Positions 1 through 8,056 of a DNA stretch of 62,811 nt are shown piece by piece. Source of the stretch: Bradyrhizobium sp. LHD-71 (GTDB lineage: Bacteria > Pseudomonadota > Alphaproteobacteria > Rhizobiales > Xanthobacteraceae); the NCBI RefSeq assembly GCF_031157255.1, contig NZ_JAVIFX010000039.1, positions 1 to 62,811 of the forward strand, in the 5' to 3' direction. The notes beneath the pieces are model-generated. The model was given only the letters and a program-made list of their open reading frames with translations, searched no databases and had not been told where the DNA came from. The translations under genes and the position numbers were made by a program. The first letter of the stretch is position 1. The number at the start of each line of letters is the position of its first letter.

Positions 1-70
1 TTTATGGATCAGAAATTCGCACGATGGACTCGCGGCAACGATGGCGCGAATTTCTGATCCACGACACTAG
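1..70. repeat. Palindromic repeat, left end of window
   Basis: This repeat has 15-bp inverted arms at 6-20 (GGATCAGAAATTCGC) and 46-60 around a 25-bp centre. The same 70 bases recur in reverse complement at 62742-62811 with one visible mismatch, at base 31 (c here, a in the other copy read in this orientation). It looks like a dispersed REP/MITE-like element rather than a gene. Function is unknown. Confidence 0.85.
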
Positions 71-159
71 AGACGGCCGGGACATGGTCGCTTGACGTGT
101 TGCAGCCGCTGCTGCCGGACTTTGTGCGTGAAGGGATGCCGATATGGGTGGACTGGTGA
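58..159 (+). pseudogene. Possible 3' remnant of an interrupted gene
   Basis: After the left repeat one frame is open to a TGA at 157-159. It reads like a genuine C-terminus: Trp-Ser-Leu-Asp-Val-Leu-Gln-Pro-Leu-Leu, then an acidic stretch ending Ile-Trp-Val-Asp-Trp. It overlaps the start of the next gene by 16 bases, a common operon arrangement. No start codon or family can be assigned. It may be the tail of an upstream gene cut by the repeat or by the window edge. Confidence 0.3.
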
Positions 160-1634
160 TCAGTGGCGGCCGGGTGGTGGATCCGGCAAGCGGGATGGAC
201 GCCATTGGCGATGTCGCAGTGCTGGATGGCAAGATCACCGCTGTCGGCACGGGGCTCGGCAGCGCTGAGCGGACGATCGACGCGACCGGGCTGGTGGTCG
301 CTCCCGGCTTCATCGATCTGCATGCGCACGGCCAGTCGATACCTGCCGACCGCATGCAGGCGTTCGACGGCGTGACGACGACGCTCGACCTCGAGGCCGG
401 TGTACTGCCGGTCGCGTCCTGGTATCGGCGTCAGGCCGCGCAGGGACGCGTGCTGAACTACGGCGCGGCTGCCAACTGGGCCTTCGCGCGCATCGGGGCG
501 ATGACCGGCTCCAATACGGAAAGCTCGCTGGAGGCGTTCGGCAATGCCATGCGCGATCGCCGCTGGATCGAGAACGTGGCCAGCGACGGGGAGGTGGCCG
601 GCATCCTCGACCGTCTTGCAACCGGACTGAACGAGGGCGCCATCGGCATCGGCATCCTCAACGCCTATGCCCCCGGCGCCGGCGTGCAGGAGCTGACCGC
701 GGTGTGCCAGCTGGCGGCGGCTCAGGATGTGCCGACCTTCACCCACATCGCCTACATGTCGCGTATCGACCCCGAAAGCGCTGCCGAGGCCTATATCCGC
801 CTGATCGGCTATGCCGGCGCCACCGGCGCGCACATGCACATCTGTCACTTCAACAGCTCCAGCAAGACGGACGTGGAGCGTTGCGCCGTTTTGGTCGCCA
901 AGGCGCAGGCACAGGGCCTGCCGATCACGGTGGAGGCCTATCCGTATGGCACCGGCTCGACGGTGCTGGCGGCAGCGTTCTTCAGCGATCCCGACTTCGA
1001 GACGCGCAACGGCACTGCTTACGATTCGGTGCAGCGCGTGACTGACGGGCGGCGTTTCCGCAACCGGCAGGAGTTGCTGTCGGCGCAGGCGGAAGAGCCT
1101 TCCACGCTGGTGCTGTGGCATATCCTGGATACGGAGCACAATCCGCATCATCGTGACCTGCTCGACATATCGGTCTTGTATCCCGGCGGCGCGATCGCCT
1201 CCGATGCGATGCCATGGACCCTGTCGGACGGCAGCGTTTACACTGGCGACGCTTGGCCGCTGCCTGAAGACGCCACCTCGCATCCGCGTTCGGCGGGTTG
1301 CTTCACCCGCTTCATCCGCGAGTGGGTGCGCGAGCGCCAGGCCGTGTCGCTTTTGGAAGGCGTGCGCAAATGCGCGCTGATCCCGGCTGACATCCTGGCC
1401 GCGAGCACGCCCGCGATGCAGGCCAAGGGCAGGCTCCAGCCGAGCGCGGATGCCGACATCGTCGTGTTCGATTTCGACACGTTGAGCGACCGGGCCACTT
1501 TCTCGGCCATGAACCGCCCGTCGGAGGGCGTGCGGCATCTGCTCGTCAGCGGCCAACCGCTGATCAGCGACGGTGTGCTCGATGTGGCGGCGCGGCCCGG
1601 CCGGCCGGTGCGCCGGCCCGTTGTCGAGAGCTGA
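144..1634 (+). CDS. Amidohydrolase, N-acyl-D-amino-acid deacylase-like
   Basis: A 496-residue metal-dependent hydrolase of the dihydroorotase/D-aminoacylase branch of the amidohydrolase superfamily. An N-terminal beta-sandwich strand region leads to Pro-Gly-Phe-Ile-Asp-Leu-His60-Ala-His62, the usual first metal ligands. Later His motifs (FTHIAYMS, HICHF) and an Asp in ASDAMPW fit the barrel. The C-terminus returns to the sandwich with ADIVVFD. There is no signal peptide, so it is likely cytoplasmic. A GAAGGG ribosome site sits 8 bases before the ATG. The next gene starts 2 bases after its stop codon and encodes a metal-chaperone GTPase, suggesting assisted metallation. By family the substrate is probably an N-acyl-D-amino acid or a cyclic amide, but it cannot be read from the sequence. 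Confidence 0.85.
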   Translation: MGGLVISGGRVVDPASGMDAIGDVAVLDGKITAVGTGLGSAERTIDATGLVVAPGFIDLHAHGQSIPADRMQAFDGVTTTLDLEAGVLPVASWYRRQAAQGRVLNYGAAANWAFARIGAMTGSNTESSLEAFGNAMRDRRWIENVASDGEVAGILDRLATGLNEGAIGIGILNAYAPGAGVQELTAVCQLAAAQDVPTFTHIAYMSRIDPESAAEAYIRLIGYAGATGAHMHICHFNSSSKTDVERCAVLVAKAQAQGLPITVEAYPYGTGSTVLAAAFFSDPDFETRNGTAYDSVQRVTDGRRFRNRQELLSAQAEEPSTLVLWHILDTEHNPHHRDLLDISVLYPGGAIASDAMPWTLSDGSVYTGDAWPLPEDATSHPRSAGCFTRFIREWVRERQAVSLLEGVRKCALIPADILAASTPAMQAKGRLQPSADADIVVFDFDTLSDRATFSAMNRPSEGVRHLLVSGQPLISDGVLDVAARPGRPVRRPVVES

Positions 1635-1636
1635 TT

Positions 1637-2569
1637 GTGCCGGTTCCGATCCTGCTGGTCGCCGGATTCCTCGGGGCGGGCAAGACCACGGTCGTGAACC
1701 ATCTGCTGGCGCATGCCGAAGGACGGCGGATCGCCGCCGTGGTCAATGATTTCGGCGCGATCAACATCGATGCGGAGCTGATTGCGGGCGCCAGCGACGG
1801 GGTGGTCAGCCTGAGCAATGGCTGCATCTGTTGCTCGCTGGAAGGCGATCTCCTGCGCACGCTTGCCGCCCTGCTGCGGCGTGATCCGCGGCCTGAGTTC
1901 ATCGTGATCGAAACCAGCGGCGTCGCTGATCCCTCGGACATCGTGCGCAACCTGATGGACCCGATGATATGGCGGGAGGCGCCGCTGGAAACGGTGCTGT
2001 GTGTGGTGGACGCAACGACAACGGCGACGGCATTGAACGATGCGTTGCTACGGTCGCAGTTGCGCGCGGCCGACGTGGTAGCGCTGAGCAAGGTGGACCT
2101 GGTGGATGCACCGGCGCGCGCCGAACTGCGCGATGCTGTGCGGATGTTGCATCCGGCGGCAGTCGTGGTCGATGCCTTGCATGGCGAGGTTCCAGCGGCG
2201 CTGCTGTTCCCGGCGGACGTGGACCGTGTACCGACGCCGCGCGAGACCGGGCCGCGACGGCCGGCGGCCGAGCGGTTCGAGACGCTGAGCTGGACATCGG
2301 ACCGGCCGGTGTCGCTCGCCCGACTGCAGCAAGCGATCGGTCGGCTGGCGCCGAAGCTCGCTCGTGCGAAGGGGATGTTCGAGACAGTCGAGCAGCCCGG
2401 AGAGTCGATGGTGTTTCAACTCGCCGGCGGGCGCGCGACGCTGGCGCCAGGCGGGCCGCTGCCGTCTGGGGCTCCGCGAGCGCGAATCGTATTCATTGCC
2501 GAGATCGGCGTCCTCTCGAACACCGAGATCGACAGGATCATGGACGCGTGCATCGACCAGCAAATTTGA
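1637..2569 (+). CDS. G3E (CobW/P47K family) GTPase, metallochaperone
   Basis: A 310-residue SIMIBI-class GTPase. The P-loop GFLGAGKTT is at residues 10-18, followed by the G3E hallmark GCICC at 62-66 (the CxCC metal-binding motif), Walker B-like ETSGVADP and SKVD as the guanine-specificity loop. A shorter CobW C-terminal domain follows from about residue 215. These proteins deliver zinc, cobalt, nickel or iron to client enzymes using GTP. The GTG start lies 2 bases after the stop of the amidohydrolase, so the two are almost certainly translated together and that hydrolase is the obvious client (inference). There is no His-rich metal-storage loop. Confidence 0.88.
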   Translation: MPVPILLVAGFLGAGKTTVVNHLLAHAEGRRIAAVVNDFGAINIDAELIAGASDGVVSLSNGCICCSLEGDLLRTLAALLRRDPRPEFIVIETSGVADPSDIVRNLMDPMIWREAPLETVLCVVDATTTATALNDALLRSQLRAADVVALSKVDLVDAPARAELRDAVRMLHPAAVVVDALHGEVPAALLFPADVDRVPTPRETGPRRPAAERFETLSWTSDRPVSLARLQQAIGRLAPKLARAKGMFETVEQPGESMVFQLAGGRATLAPGGPLPSGAPRARIVFIAEIGVLSNTEIDRIMDACIDQQI

Positions 2570-2680
2570 TTGCCAGTGGAGTTGCCCTGCACGCGTTCAC
2601 GATGCGATGCTGCATCAAAACGAGCGTCGAAAATCTAAGGCTCGGCCGCCCAGCCGACCTTGCCTTGGGAGGAAACAGGG

Positions 2681-4273
2681 ATGCATGCGGATTATGTCGT
2701 GGTCGGTGCCGGCTCGGCGGGATGCACAGTTGCTGCGCGCCTGTCCGAGAGCGGCGCTTCGGTGATCGTGCTCGAGGCCGGACCACGCGACTGGCATCCG
2801 ATGATCCATATCCCGGCCGGCATGCGTTCACTGCTGCGCAATCCGCTGGTCAACTGGAACTACACGACCGAGCCGGACAGCAACAGCGGCGAGCGGCGCA
2901 TCGAGTGGCCGCGCGGCCGCACGCTGGGTGGCTCGTCCTCAATCAACGGCATGCTCTACGTGCGCGGTGCGCCGGCCGACTTCGACGGCTGGGCGCAGAT
3001 GGGCTGTCAAGGCTGGAGCTATGACGATGTGCTGCCTTACTTCAGAAAGTCCGAGCACTATGTGCAGAAGGGCGACTCCGAGGTGCGCGGGCAGGGCGGC
3101 CCGCTCAAGGTCGAGGACTATCGCACCGTCCTGCCGCTGACCCATCGCTTCGTCGAGGCCGCGCAGCAGGCGGGATTCCCGTTCAATCCCGACCTCAACG
3201 GCAGGCAACGCCATGGCGTTGGTTACTCGCAGATGACGCGCCGCGGCCGCTGGCGCGGTTCGACGGCGCAGACCTTTTTGCGCGAGGCGCGGCGGCGTCC
3301 CAACCTGCGTGTCGAGACCAGTGCGCAGGGCGGCAAGCTCTTGTTCGAGGGCAAGCGTTGCACGGGAGTCGAATTCCAGCGCGACGGCAATGTCACCACC
3401 GTACGCGCGCACCGTGAGGTGATTGTGTCCGGCGGCACGGTGAACTCACCGCATATCCTGCAGGTCTCCGGTGTTGGCCCTGCGGCCCATCTGCAATCAT
3501 TAGGAATCCCCGTCGTGCACGACCTGCCGGGCGTCGGCTCGAACCTGATAGACCACTATGTGGTTCGCATCGTGAATCGCGTGCAGGGCACGCCGACGGT
3601 GAACGAGCTGGCGCGCTTCCCGCGCGTGCTGCCAGAAATCGCGCGCTTCTTCCTGACCGGCAAAGGCGCGCTGACTTTCGGCGTCACTACGGCACAAGTG
3701 TTCTGCGACAGCCGTGAGGGCCTTGCCTCGCCCGATCTGCAGCTCCTGTTCACGCCCGGCAGCACCCACCCTCTGAAGTTCGGCCAGCTCGATGACGAGC
3801 CGGGCATGAGCTGCGTGGTCTGCGTGGTGAAGCCCGATTCGCGCGGAACCATCATGGCAACGTCGGCGGATCCATTTGCGCGGCCCGCGATCCGGCCAAA
3901 CTATTTTTCGACCCGCACTGACGAGCTCGCGCTGCTGGGCGGGGTGCATCACGCACGGCGCATATTCTCTGCACCTGCGCTTGCCCGGCACAGTCTCGGC
4001 GAGACCAAACCCGGGCCCGACCTCACAAGCGACGCCGAGCTGCTCGATTATGCCCGTCGTTTCGGTAACACGCTCTATCACCCTGTCGGCACATGCAAGA
4101 TGGGCGAGGACCCGCGCGCCGTCGTCGATTCACGGCTGCGCGTGCACGGTATCCAGGGTCTGCGCGTGATCGACGCATCGGTGATGCCGACGCTCACCAC
4201 GGGTAACACCAACGCGCCCGCCATCATGATCGGCGAGAAGGGCGCTGCGATGATCCGCGAGGATGCTGGCTGA
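2681..4273 (+). CDS. GMC family FAD oxidoreductase
   Basis: A 530-residue flavoprotein of the glucose-methanol-choline family, which oxidises alcohols such as choline or aryl and polyethylene glycol alcohols. The FAD-binding VVVGAGSAGC is at the extreme N-terminus, then GMC signature 1 (GGSSSINGMLYVRG) and signature 2 (GGTVNSPHILQVSGVGP). The C-terminal active site has His in YHPVGTCKMG and Asn in TTGNTNAP. The ATG at 2681 is chosen because GGGAGGAAA precedes it by about 6 bases; an upstream in-frame TTG at 2660 has no such site. No signal peptide is seen. It lies 111 bases after the GTPase on the same strand. The substrate is not predictable. Confidence 0.88.
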   Translation: MHADYVVVGAGSAGCTVAARLSESGASVIVLEAGPRDWHPMIHIPAGMRSLLRNPLVNWNYTTEPDSNSGERRIEWPRGRTLGGSSSINGMLYVRGAPADFDGWAQMGCQGWSYDDVLPYFRKSEHYVQKGDSEVRGQGGPLKVEDYRTVLPLTHRFVEAAQQAGFPFNPDLNGRQRHGVGYSQMTRRGRWRGSTAQTFLREARRRPNLRVETSAQGGKLLFEGKRCTGVEFQRDGNVTTVRAHREVIVSGGTVNSPHILQVSGVGPAAHLQSLGIPVVHDLPGVGSNLIDHYVVRIVNRVQGTPTVNELARFPRVLPEIARFFLTGKGALTFGVTTAQVFCDSREGLASPDLQLLFTPGSTHPLKFGQLDDEPGMSCVVCVVKPDSRGTIMATSADPFARPAIRPNYFSTRTDELALLGGVHHARRIFSAPALARHSLGETKPGPDLTSDAELLDYARRFGNTLYHPVGTCKMGEDPRAVVDSRLRVHGIQGLRVIDASVMPTLTTGNTNAPAIMIGEKGAAMIREDAG

Positions 4274-4410
4274 CGTTTCGAATGTCATCGGCCTGGTCCG
4301 GCGTCTGCTGTTTTCCCGGATCAGAGGTGCTTGAAAAATAGCGGCGCGACGCGCGCGTTTCCTTTAGTCTCTCACGGGGAGAGGGACGTTCTGAAGTGAG
4401 AAAGGTCGTC

Positions 4411-5136
4411 ATGTCATCAGAAGTTATCGCCGAGCTTGCGCCAACCGGTGTCCTCCGCGCAGGCATCAACTTGAGTAATTTTCTGCTCGTCACCGGGCGA
4501 AGCGCATCAGGCGATCCGGAAGGGGTCGCTCCTGACATGGCAAAAGCGGTCGCGGATCGATTAGGCGTTCCCATCCGTTATGTGCCCTTCGCCAAGCCAG
4601 GGCTGCTCGCAGATGCAGTGGACGACGATGTTTGGGACATCGGGCTGATCGGGGCAGAGCCGCAGCGCGCCGAGAAGATCGCCTTCACGGCCGCTTATAC
4701 CGAGATCGAGGCGACCTATCTGGTGCCGGGCGGCTCCTCCATCACAGCGATCGATCAGGTCGATCGTCCCGGCGTCCGCATAGCCGTCAGTGCGCGCTCC
4801 GCCTACGATCTTTGGCTGGAGCGCAATATCAAGCATGCGACGGTGCTGCGTGTCGAAGGGCTCTCCGCCGCGTTCGCGAAGTTCCGCGACGAGGGCTTGG
4901 AGGCATTGGCGGGCTTGCGTCCCGGGCTTTTGACGGATGTGGAATCGCTTCCCGGCGCGCGCATTCTTGACGGTCAGTTCACCGCCGTTCAGCAGGCGAT
5001 CGGTACGCAGCGCCGCAAGACCACGGGCGCCGCCTTCTTGCGAGACTTTGTGGAGGAAGCGAAGGCTTCCGGTGTCGTTGCCCGCTTCATCGAGAAACAC
5101 AAGGTACGTGGCCTTTCGGTTGCGGCAGCCGCTTGA
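4411..5136 (+). CDS. Type 2 solute-binding domain protein, leaderless
   Basis: About 241 residues forming a bacterial extracellular solute-binding fold, family 3 (polar amino-acid receptor type). The LRAGINLSNFLLV opening, the DMAKAVADRLG helix and the WDIGLIGAEPQRAEKIAFTAAY strand are typical. There is no signal peptide: the protein begins with MSSEVIAELAPTG. It may therefore act in the cytoplasm as a sensor or an enzyme-like relative (inference). The ATG at 4411 follows GAGAAAGG; an in-frame GTG at 4396 would add only five residues and still no leader. It converges with the Bug receptor gene that ends at 5172. No permease or ATPase lies nearby. Confidence 0.72.
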   Translation: MSSEVIAELAPTGVLRAGINLSNFLLVTGRSASGDPEGVAPDMAKAVADRLGVPIRYVPFAKPGLLADAVDDDVWDIGLIGAEPQRAEKIAFTAAYTEIEATYLVPGGSSITAIDQVDRPGVRIAVSARSAYDLWLERNIKHATVLRVEGLSAAFAKFRDEGLEALAGLRPGLLTDVESLPGARILDGQFTAVQQAIGTQRRKTTGAAFLRDFVEEAKASGVVARFIEKHKVRGLSVAAAA

Positions 5137-5171
5137 GACCCACCTCGAAGATTCTGGTACAGCGCCCTCGA

Positions 5172-6164
5172 TCAGCCCGCCGGCTTGACCCCGGCGGCCT
5201 TGATCATCGGCCACCATTTATCGGCCTCCGCCTTCTGATGCGCGCGCAGGGCTTCCGGCGTCTGCCGGTTTGCCGGCATGGCCTCGAGACCAAGGTCGCC
5301 AAACCGCTTGAGCACGGTGGGATCGGCGAGCGCTTCGCGCATCGCGGAGTTCAGCTTCGCGATGACATCCTGCGGCGTTCCTTTCGGCACCCACATGCCG
5401 GACCACAGCCAGATGTGGAAGCCGGGCAAGCCCGCCTCGTCAACTGTCGGGATATCGGGAGCTGCGGTCATTCGCTTGTTCTGAGTGACGGCGTAGGCCC
5501 TGATCTTGCCATCCTGCACCTGCGGCATTGAGTTCGAGGCCTGGTCGATGATGATGTCGACGTTTCCGGCAACCAGATCCTGCATCGCCGGACCGGTGCC
5601 GCGATAGGGAACATATCTTGCCTTCGTGCCAATCAGGCTCTGGAGGTAGACCCCGCTGAAATGCGAGCCTGAACCGACGCCGGCGGTGCCGAACGTGACG
5701 TTCTCTTCATTCGCCTTGATCCAGGCAATCAATTCCTTGAGGTTCTTCGCCGGCACTGCGGTCTTGCTGACCACCAGCAGCGGATTGCCGCCGATCAGAC
5801 CGACCGGTTCGAGATCGTCGAGCAGGTTGAACGTCAGCGGATAGATCGCGCCGTTGATCACGTGCGTCCCGAGGTGGCCGAAGCTCACGGTATAGCCGTC
5901 AGCCTCCGCGCGCGCCGCGCGTGTCACACCGATCGTGCCGCCCGCTCCGGTGGCGTTCTCGACAATGACCGGCTGATTGAGCACAGTGCGCATTCGCTCG
6001 CCGAGCAGACGCGCCAGCACGTCCGACGGCCCGCCGGCCGCGAACGGCACGATGATCGTGATGGGTCTTGAAGGATAGGTCTGCGCAAAGACGAGGCGCG
6101 AGCCGACGGGACATGCTGCGGTGCCAGCAGCCAGATGCAAGAACGTGCGGCGAGAAAGTCTCAT
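5172..6164 (-). CDS. Bug-family solute receptor (TctC-like), Tat leader
   Basis: A 330-residue periplasmic receptor of the tripartite tricarboxylate transporter (Bug) family. It starts MRLSRRTFLHLAAG, a clear twin-arginine signal, with cleavage likely after VFAQ near residue 26. The mature part opens with the family motif YPSRPITIIVPFAAGGPSDVLARLL and carries the YVPYRGTGPAMQDLVAGNVD region that contacts carboxylate ligands. The ATG at 6164 is set by AGAGAGGA 5 bases upstream; the upstream in-frame extension is not protein-like. No TctA or TctB membrane subunits are present, so it is an orphan receptor, as is common for this family. The ligand is unknown. Confidence 0.9.
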   Translation of the reverse strand: MRLSRRTFLHLAAGTAACPVGSRLVFAQTYPSRPITIIVPFAAGGPSDVLARLLGERMRTVLNQPVIVENATGAGGTIGVTRAARAEADGYTVSFGHLGTHVINGAIYPLTFNLLDDLEPVGLIGGNPLLVVSKTAVPAKNLKELIAWIKANEENVTFGTAGVGSGSHFSGVYLQSLIGTKARYVPYRGTGPAMQDLVAGNVDIIIDQASNSMPQVQDGKIRAYAVTQNKRMTAAPDIPTVDEAGLPGFHIWLWSGMWVPKGTPQDVIAKLNSAMREALADPTVLKRFGDLGLEAMPANRQTPEALRAHQKAEADKWWPMIKAAGVKPAG

Positions 6165-6228
6165 GGCGATCCTCTCTGAGATGCCGATGAAAACGTCTTC
6201 ACTCGGTCCTCGAACGCCAGTGACAACG

Positions 6229-6244
6229 GATCTTGTGCACGATC
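6229..6244. promoter_or_regulatory. Near-perfect 16-bp palindrome upstream of the Bug receptor
   Basis: GATCTTGTGCACGATC is palindromic except for one base pair and lies about 65 bases upstream of the receptor start at 6164. Its core (TTGT..AC) resembles the perfect palindrome at 10903-10916, so it may be bound by the same FCD-type GntR regulator. This is inference from symmetry alone. Confidence 0.35.
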
Positions 6245-6363
6245 GCAGTTGTGCCTGCCGGCGGCACCAGGACTGCCAACGCCCGGAACGAGAGCTTGAT
6301 ACCATTCTCGCCTTAACGCAGCGCGTGGGCAAGCTGATCAACGCGCTCAGTTTGCTCCGCGTT

Positions 6364-7221
6364 TCAGTGCCCGCGCCCCGCGACGTATAAGCCGCGGGGT
6401 CTGCCTTCGCGGTTCTTCACCCTCAGATACTTGTCCGTCTCGCACAGGATGTTCGGGACATCGCTGAAATCCATCTCCACGCCCGTCTCGTTACGGACAA
6501 CACGGTAAATCGCGCGCATCTCGCTTAGCGCCTGCGCCTGTGACAGCCTGCAATCGATGGCCCGCCCGTGCAGGCGATTGAGGCCGCGGATGGTGCCGGG
6601 GCCAGCAGCCGCCCAAGTCTCTCGATCCGCAGCGTGATCGAGGAGTGACGTGAACCGCATGTCCACGACCGCCTGATAGGCCATGAACTGGCCCCAGCCG
6701 TTCGATCTGGTGACAAGCTCGTGTGTTCGTTGAAGCGTTGCGTCCTGCCATTGCGAAAACAGCGCTCTACGCGCCCACAGGCCCCCGCAGACGGTCTCTG
6801 CAATGTAAGCTTGCTTGCTCGTGCCCTTGGTGGATGGCGCTGAGATCATGTAGGCACCGGTGTAGACCTTTTCTCCGCGCGCCTGCCATTCGTTAAGCTC
6901 GCGCGCAATCGCCGGACAGGGGTCGGCGTTGTCCGTCGCCGGCCAGGCTTCCGACGCCATTAGGTGAGAGAGCGTGGGTGGCCAGTTGATCTGACGGGCG
7001 ATGCACAGCATGAACCAAAGGTGAGGGTGATCGGCATAGGGCTTTCGAATGTTGTCGCGCACCCAGACGGTCACGCGATCGTCTTCGCGCCGAACATTGC
7101 AGAACCGATACGTTGAGAGGATTGGATCATCGGTCCATGGCCGCGCGTCGCCGCGGTCCTTGCGGATGCGGACGTGTTCGCGCTCTCTCACCCAGTACCA
7201 GAGCGGTGCATATTCGGGCAT
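6364..7221 (-). CDS. Putative DNA base hypermodification protein (hmdU kinase helical / aGPT-like)
   Basis: A 285-residue protein recalling the alpha-glutamyl/putrescinyl-thymine pyrophosphorylase and 5-hydroxymethyl-dU DNA kinase helical families of hypermodified phages. Visible signatures are an N-terminal YWVREREHVRIRK block, PWTDDPILSTYRFCNVRREDDRVT at about residues 27-50, and AGPGTIRGLNRLHGR near residue 218. In phages these enzymes act on 5-hydroxymethyluracil in DNA to build bulky thymine derivatives. Here the gene stands alone, 41 bases downstream of a GntR gene on the same strand, with no phage genes nearby. The ATG at 7221 follows GGAAGGA by 8 bases; an in-frame ATG at 7251 lacks a ribosome site. 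The family call rests on remembered motifs, so a profile search is needed. The role in this cell is unknown. Confidence 0.65.
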   Translation of the reverse strand: MPEYAPLWYWVREREHVRIRKDRGDARPWTDDPILSTYRFCNVRREDDRVTVWVRDNIRKPYADHPHLWFMLCIARQINWPPTLSHLMASEAWPATDNADPCPAIARELNEWQARGEKVYTGAYMISAPSTKGTSKQAYIAETVCGGLWARRALFSQWQDATLQRTHELVTRSNGWGQFMAYQAVVDMRFTSLLDHAADRETWAAAGPGTIRGLNRLHGRAIDCRLSQAQALSEMRAIYRVVRNETGVEMDFSDVPNILCETDKYLRVKNREGRPRGLYVAGRGH

Positions 7222-7262
7222 CGGTCCGGTCCTTCCGTGCTGCGCGGTCATGAGTCCGCGGC

Positions 7263-8048
7263 CTACGCCACCGAAAAATCCCGTTCAATCGTGCGGCTCT
7301 GTTCCTGTTCGGATGCGCTGCCCGCGGCATTCAGCGCGCGCTGCTTGCCGTTGAGGATGTGCTGTCTGAAGACTTCGCCGGCTTTCCGTGCGTCACGCGC
7401 GACGATGGCCTTGACGATGTCCGCATGTTCCCGGTTCGATGTGGCGATGCCGGAAGGCTGGACCAGGCTGCGGTGCCGGTAGAGGTGCAGCTCCTTGTCG
7501 GTGCCGATGAACATCTCGGCGAGGCGCGGATTGCCGGACAAACGCACCAGCTCCGTGTGGAAATGGATGTTCTGCCGGTAGTACTCGCCGACATTGCCGG
7601 CCTTGACGTTGCGCTCCATCCGCCGGACCAGCCGTTGCAGCGCGTCGATGTCGCTCTGGCTGGCGCGCTGCGCGACCAGCGCGCCAGCCAGGGCTGCCAG
7701 CGCGGCGCGGATGTCGTAGATATCCATCGCCTGTTGCAGGTCGATGCGCCGCACGAAGATGCCGCGGTTCTTGATGATCTCCACGATCCCGGCCTGCTCG
7801 AGCTTCCGGCACGCCTCGCGGATGGGGCTGCGGCTGACGCCGAGCGCCCGCGCCAGCGCGAATTCGTTCAATCGTTCACCGGCCTTGATCTCCTCGCTCA
7901 GGATCATGTGCTCGATCTTCTTCTGAATCACCGTCGTCAACGAGGCTGAGCGCAGGAACGCCAGATCTGACGCCGGCTGCCGTTCAGCATTCGGTGCGGC
8001 CACTTCTGGCGGAGCCGACACGAGCCTCTTGCGACGATTGTTGTTCAT
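7263..8048 (-). CDS. GntR family transcriptional regulator, FCD subfamily
   Basis: A 261-residue DNA-binding regulator. The N-terminal winged helix (about residues 36-100) holds EEIKAGERLNEFALARALGVSRSPIREACRKLEQAGIV, the standard GntR recognition block. The C-terminal all-helical FCD domain (about 108-235) has metal/ligand-site residues in DIRAALAAL, HFHTELVRLSGN and HADIVKAI. FCD regulators usually respond to organic or sugar acids. It is the last member of the (-) strand set Bug receptor, SDR, LigI-like hydrolase, GntR, and starts 8 bases after the hydrolase stop codon. The ATG at 8048 is chosen over an upstream non-protein-like extension. It is likely to control this operon through the palindrome at 10903-10916. 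Confidence 0.9.
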   Translation of the reverse strand: MNNNRRKRLVSAPPEVAAPNAERQPASDLAFLRSASLTTVIQKKIEHMILSEEIKAGERLNEFALARALGVSRSPIREACRKLEQAGIVEIIKNRGIFVRRIDLQQAMDIYDIRAALAALAGALVAQRASQSDIDALQRLVRRMERNVKAGNVGEYYRQNIHFHTELVRLSGNPRLAEMFIGTDKELHLYRHRSLVQPSGIATSNREHADIVKAIVARDARKAGEVFRQHILNGKQRALNAAGSASEQEQSRTIERDFSVA

Positions 8049-8056
8049 CAGTCGAC

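Noticed and set aside
9-1556. Long open frame opposite the amidohydrolase
   Set aside because: It is antisense to a gene with clear family motifs. Its translation is Arg/His-rich without any recognisable domain, as expected of a GC-rich shadow frame.
6364-7221. Prophage remnant around the hypermodification-like gene
   Set aside because: Flanking genes are metabolic and regulatory. No integrase, capsid, terminase or attachment site was seen.
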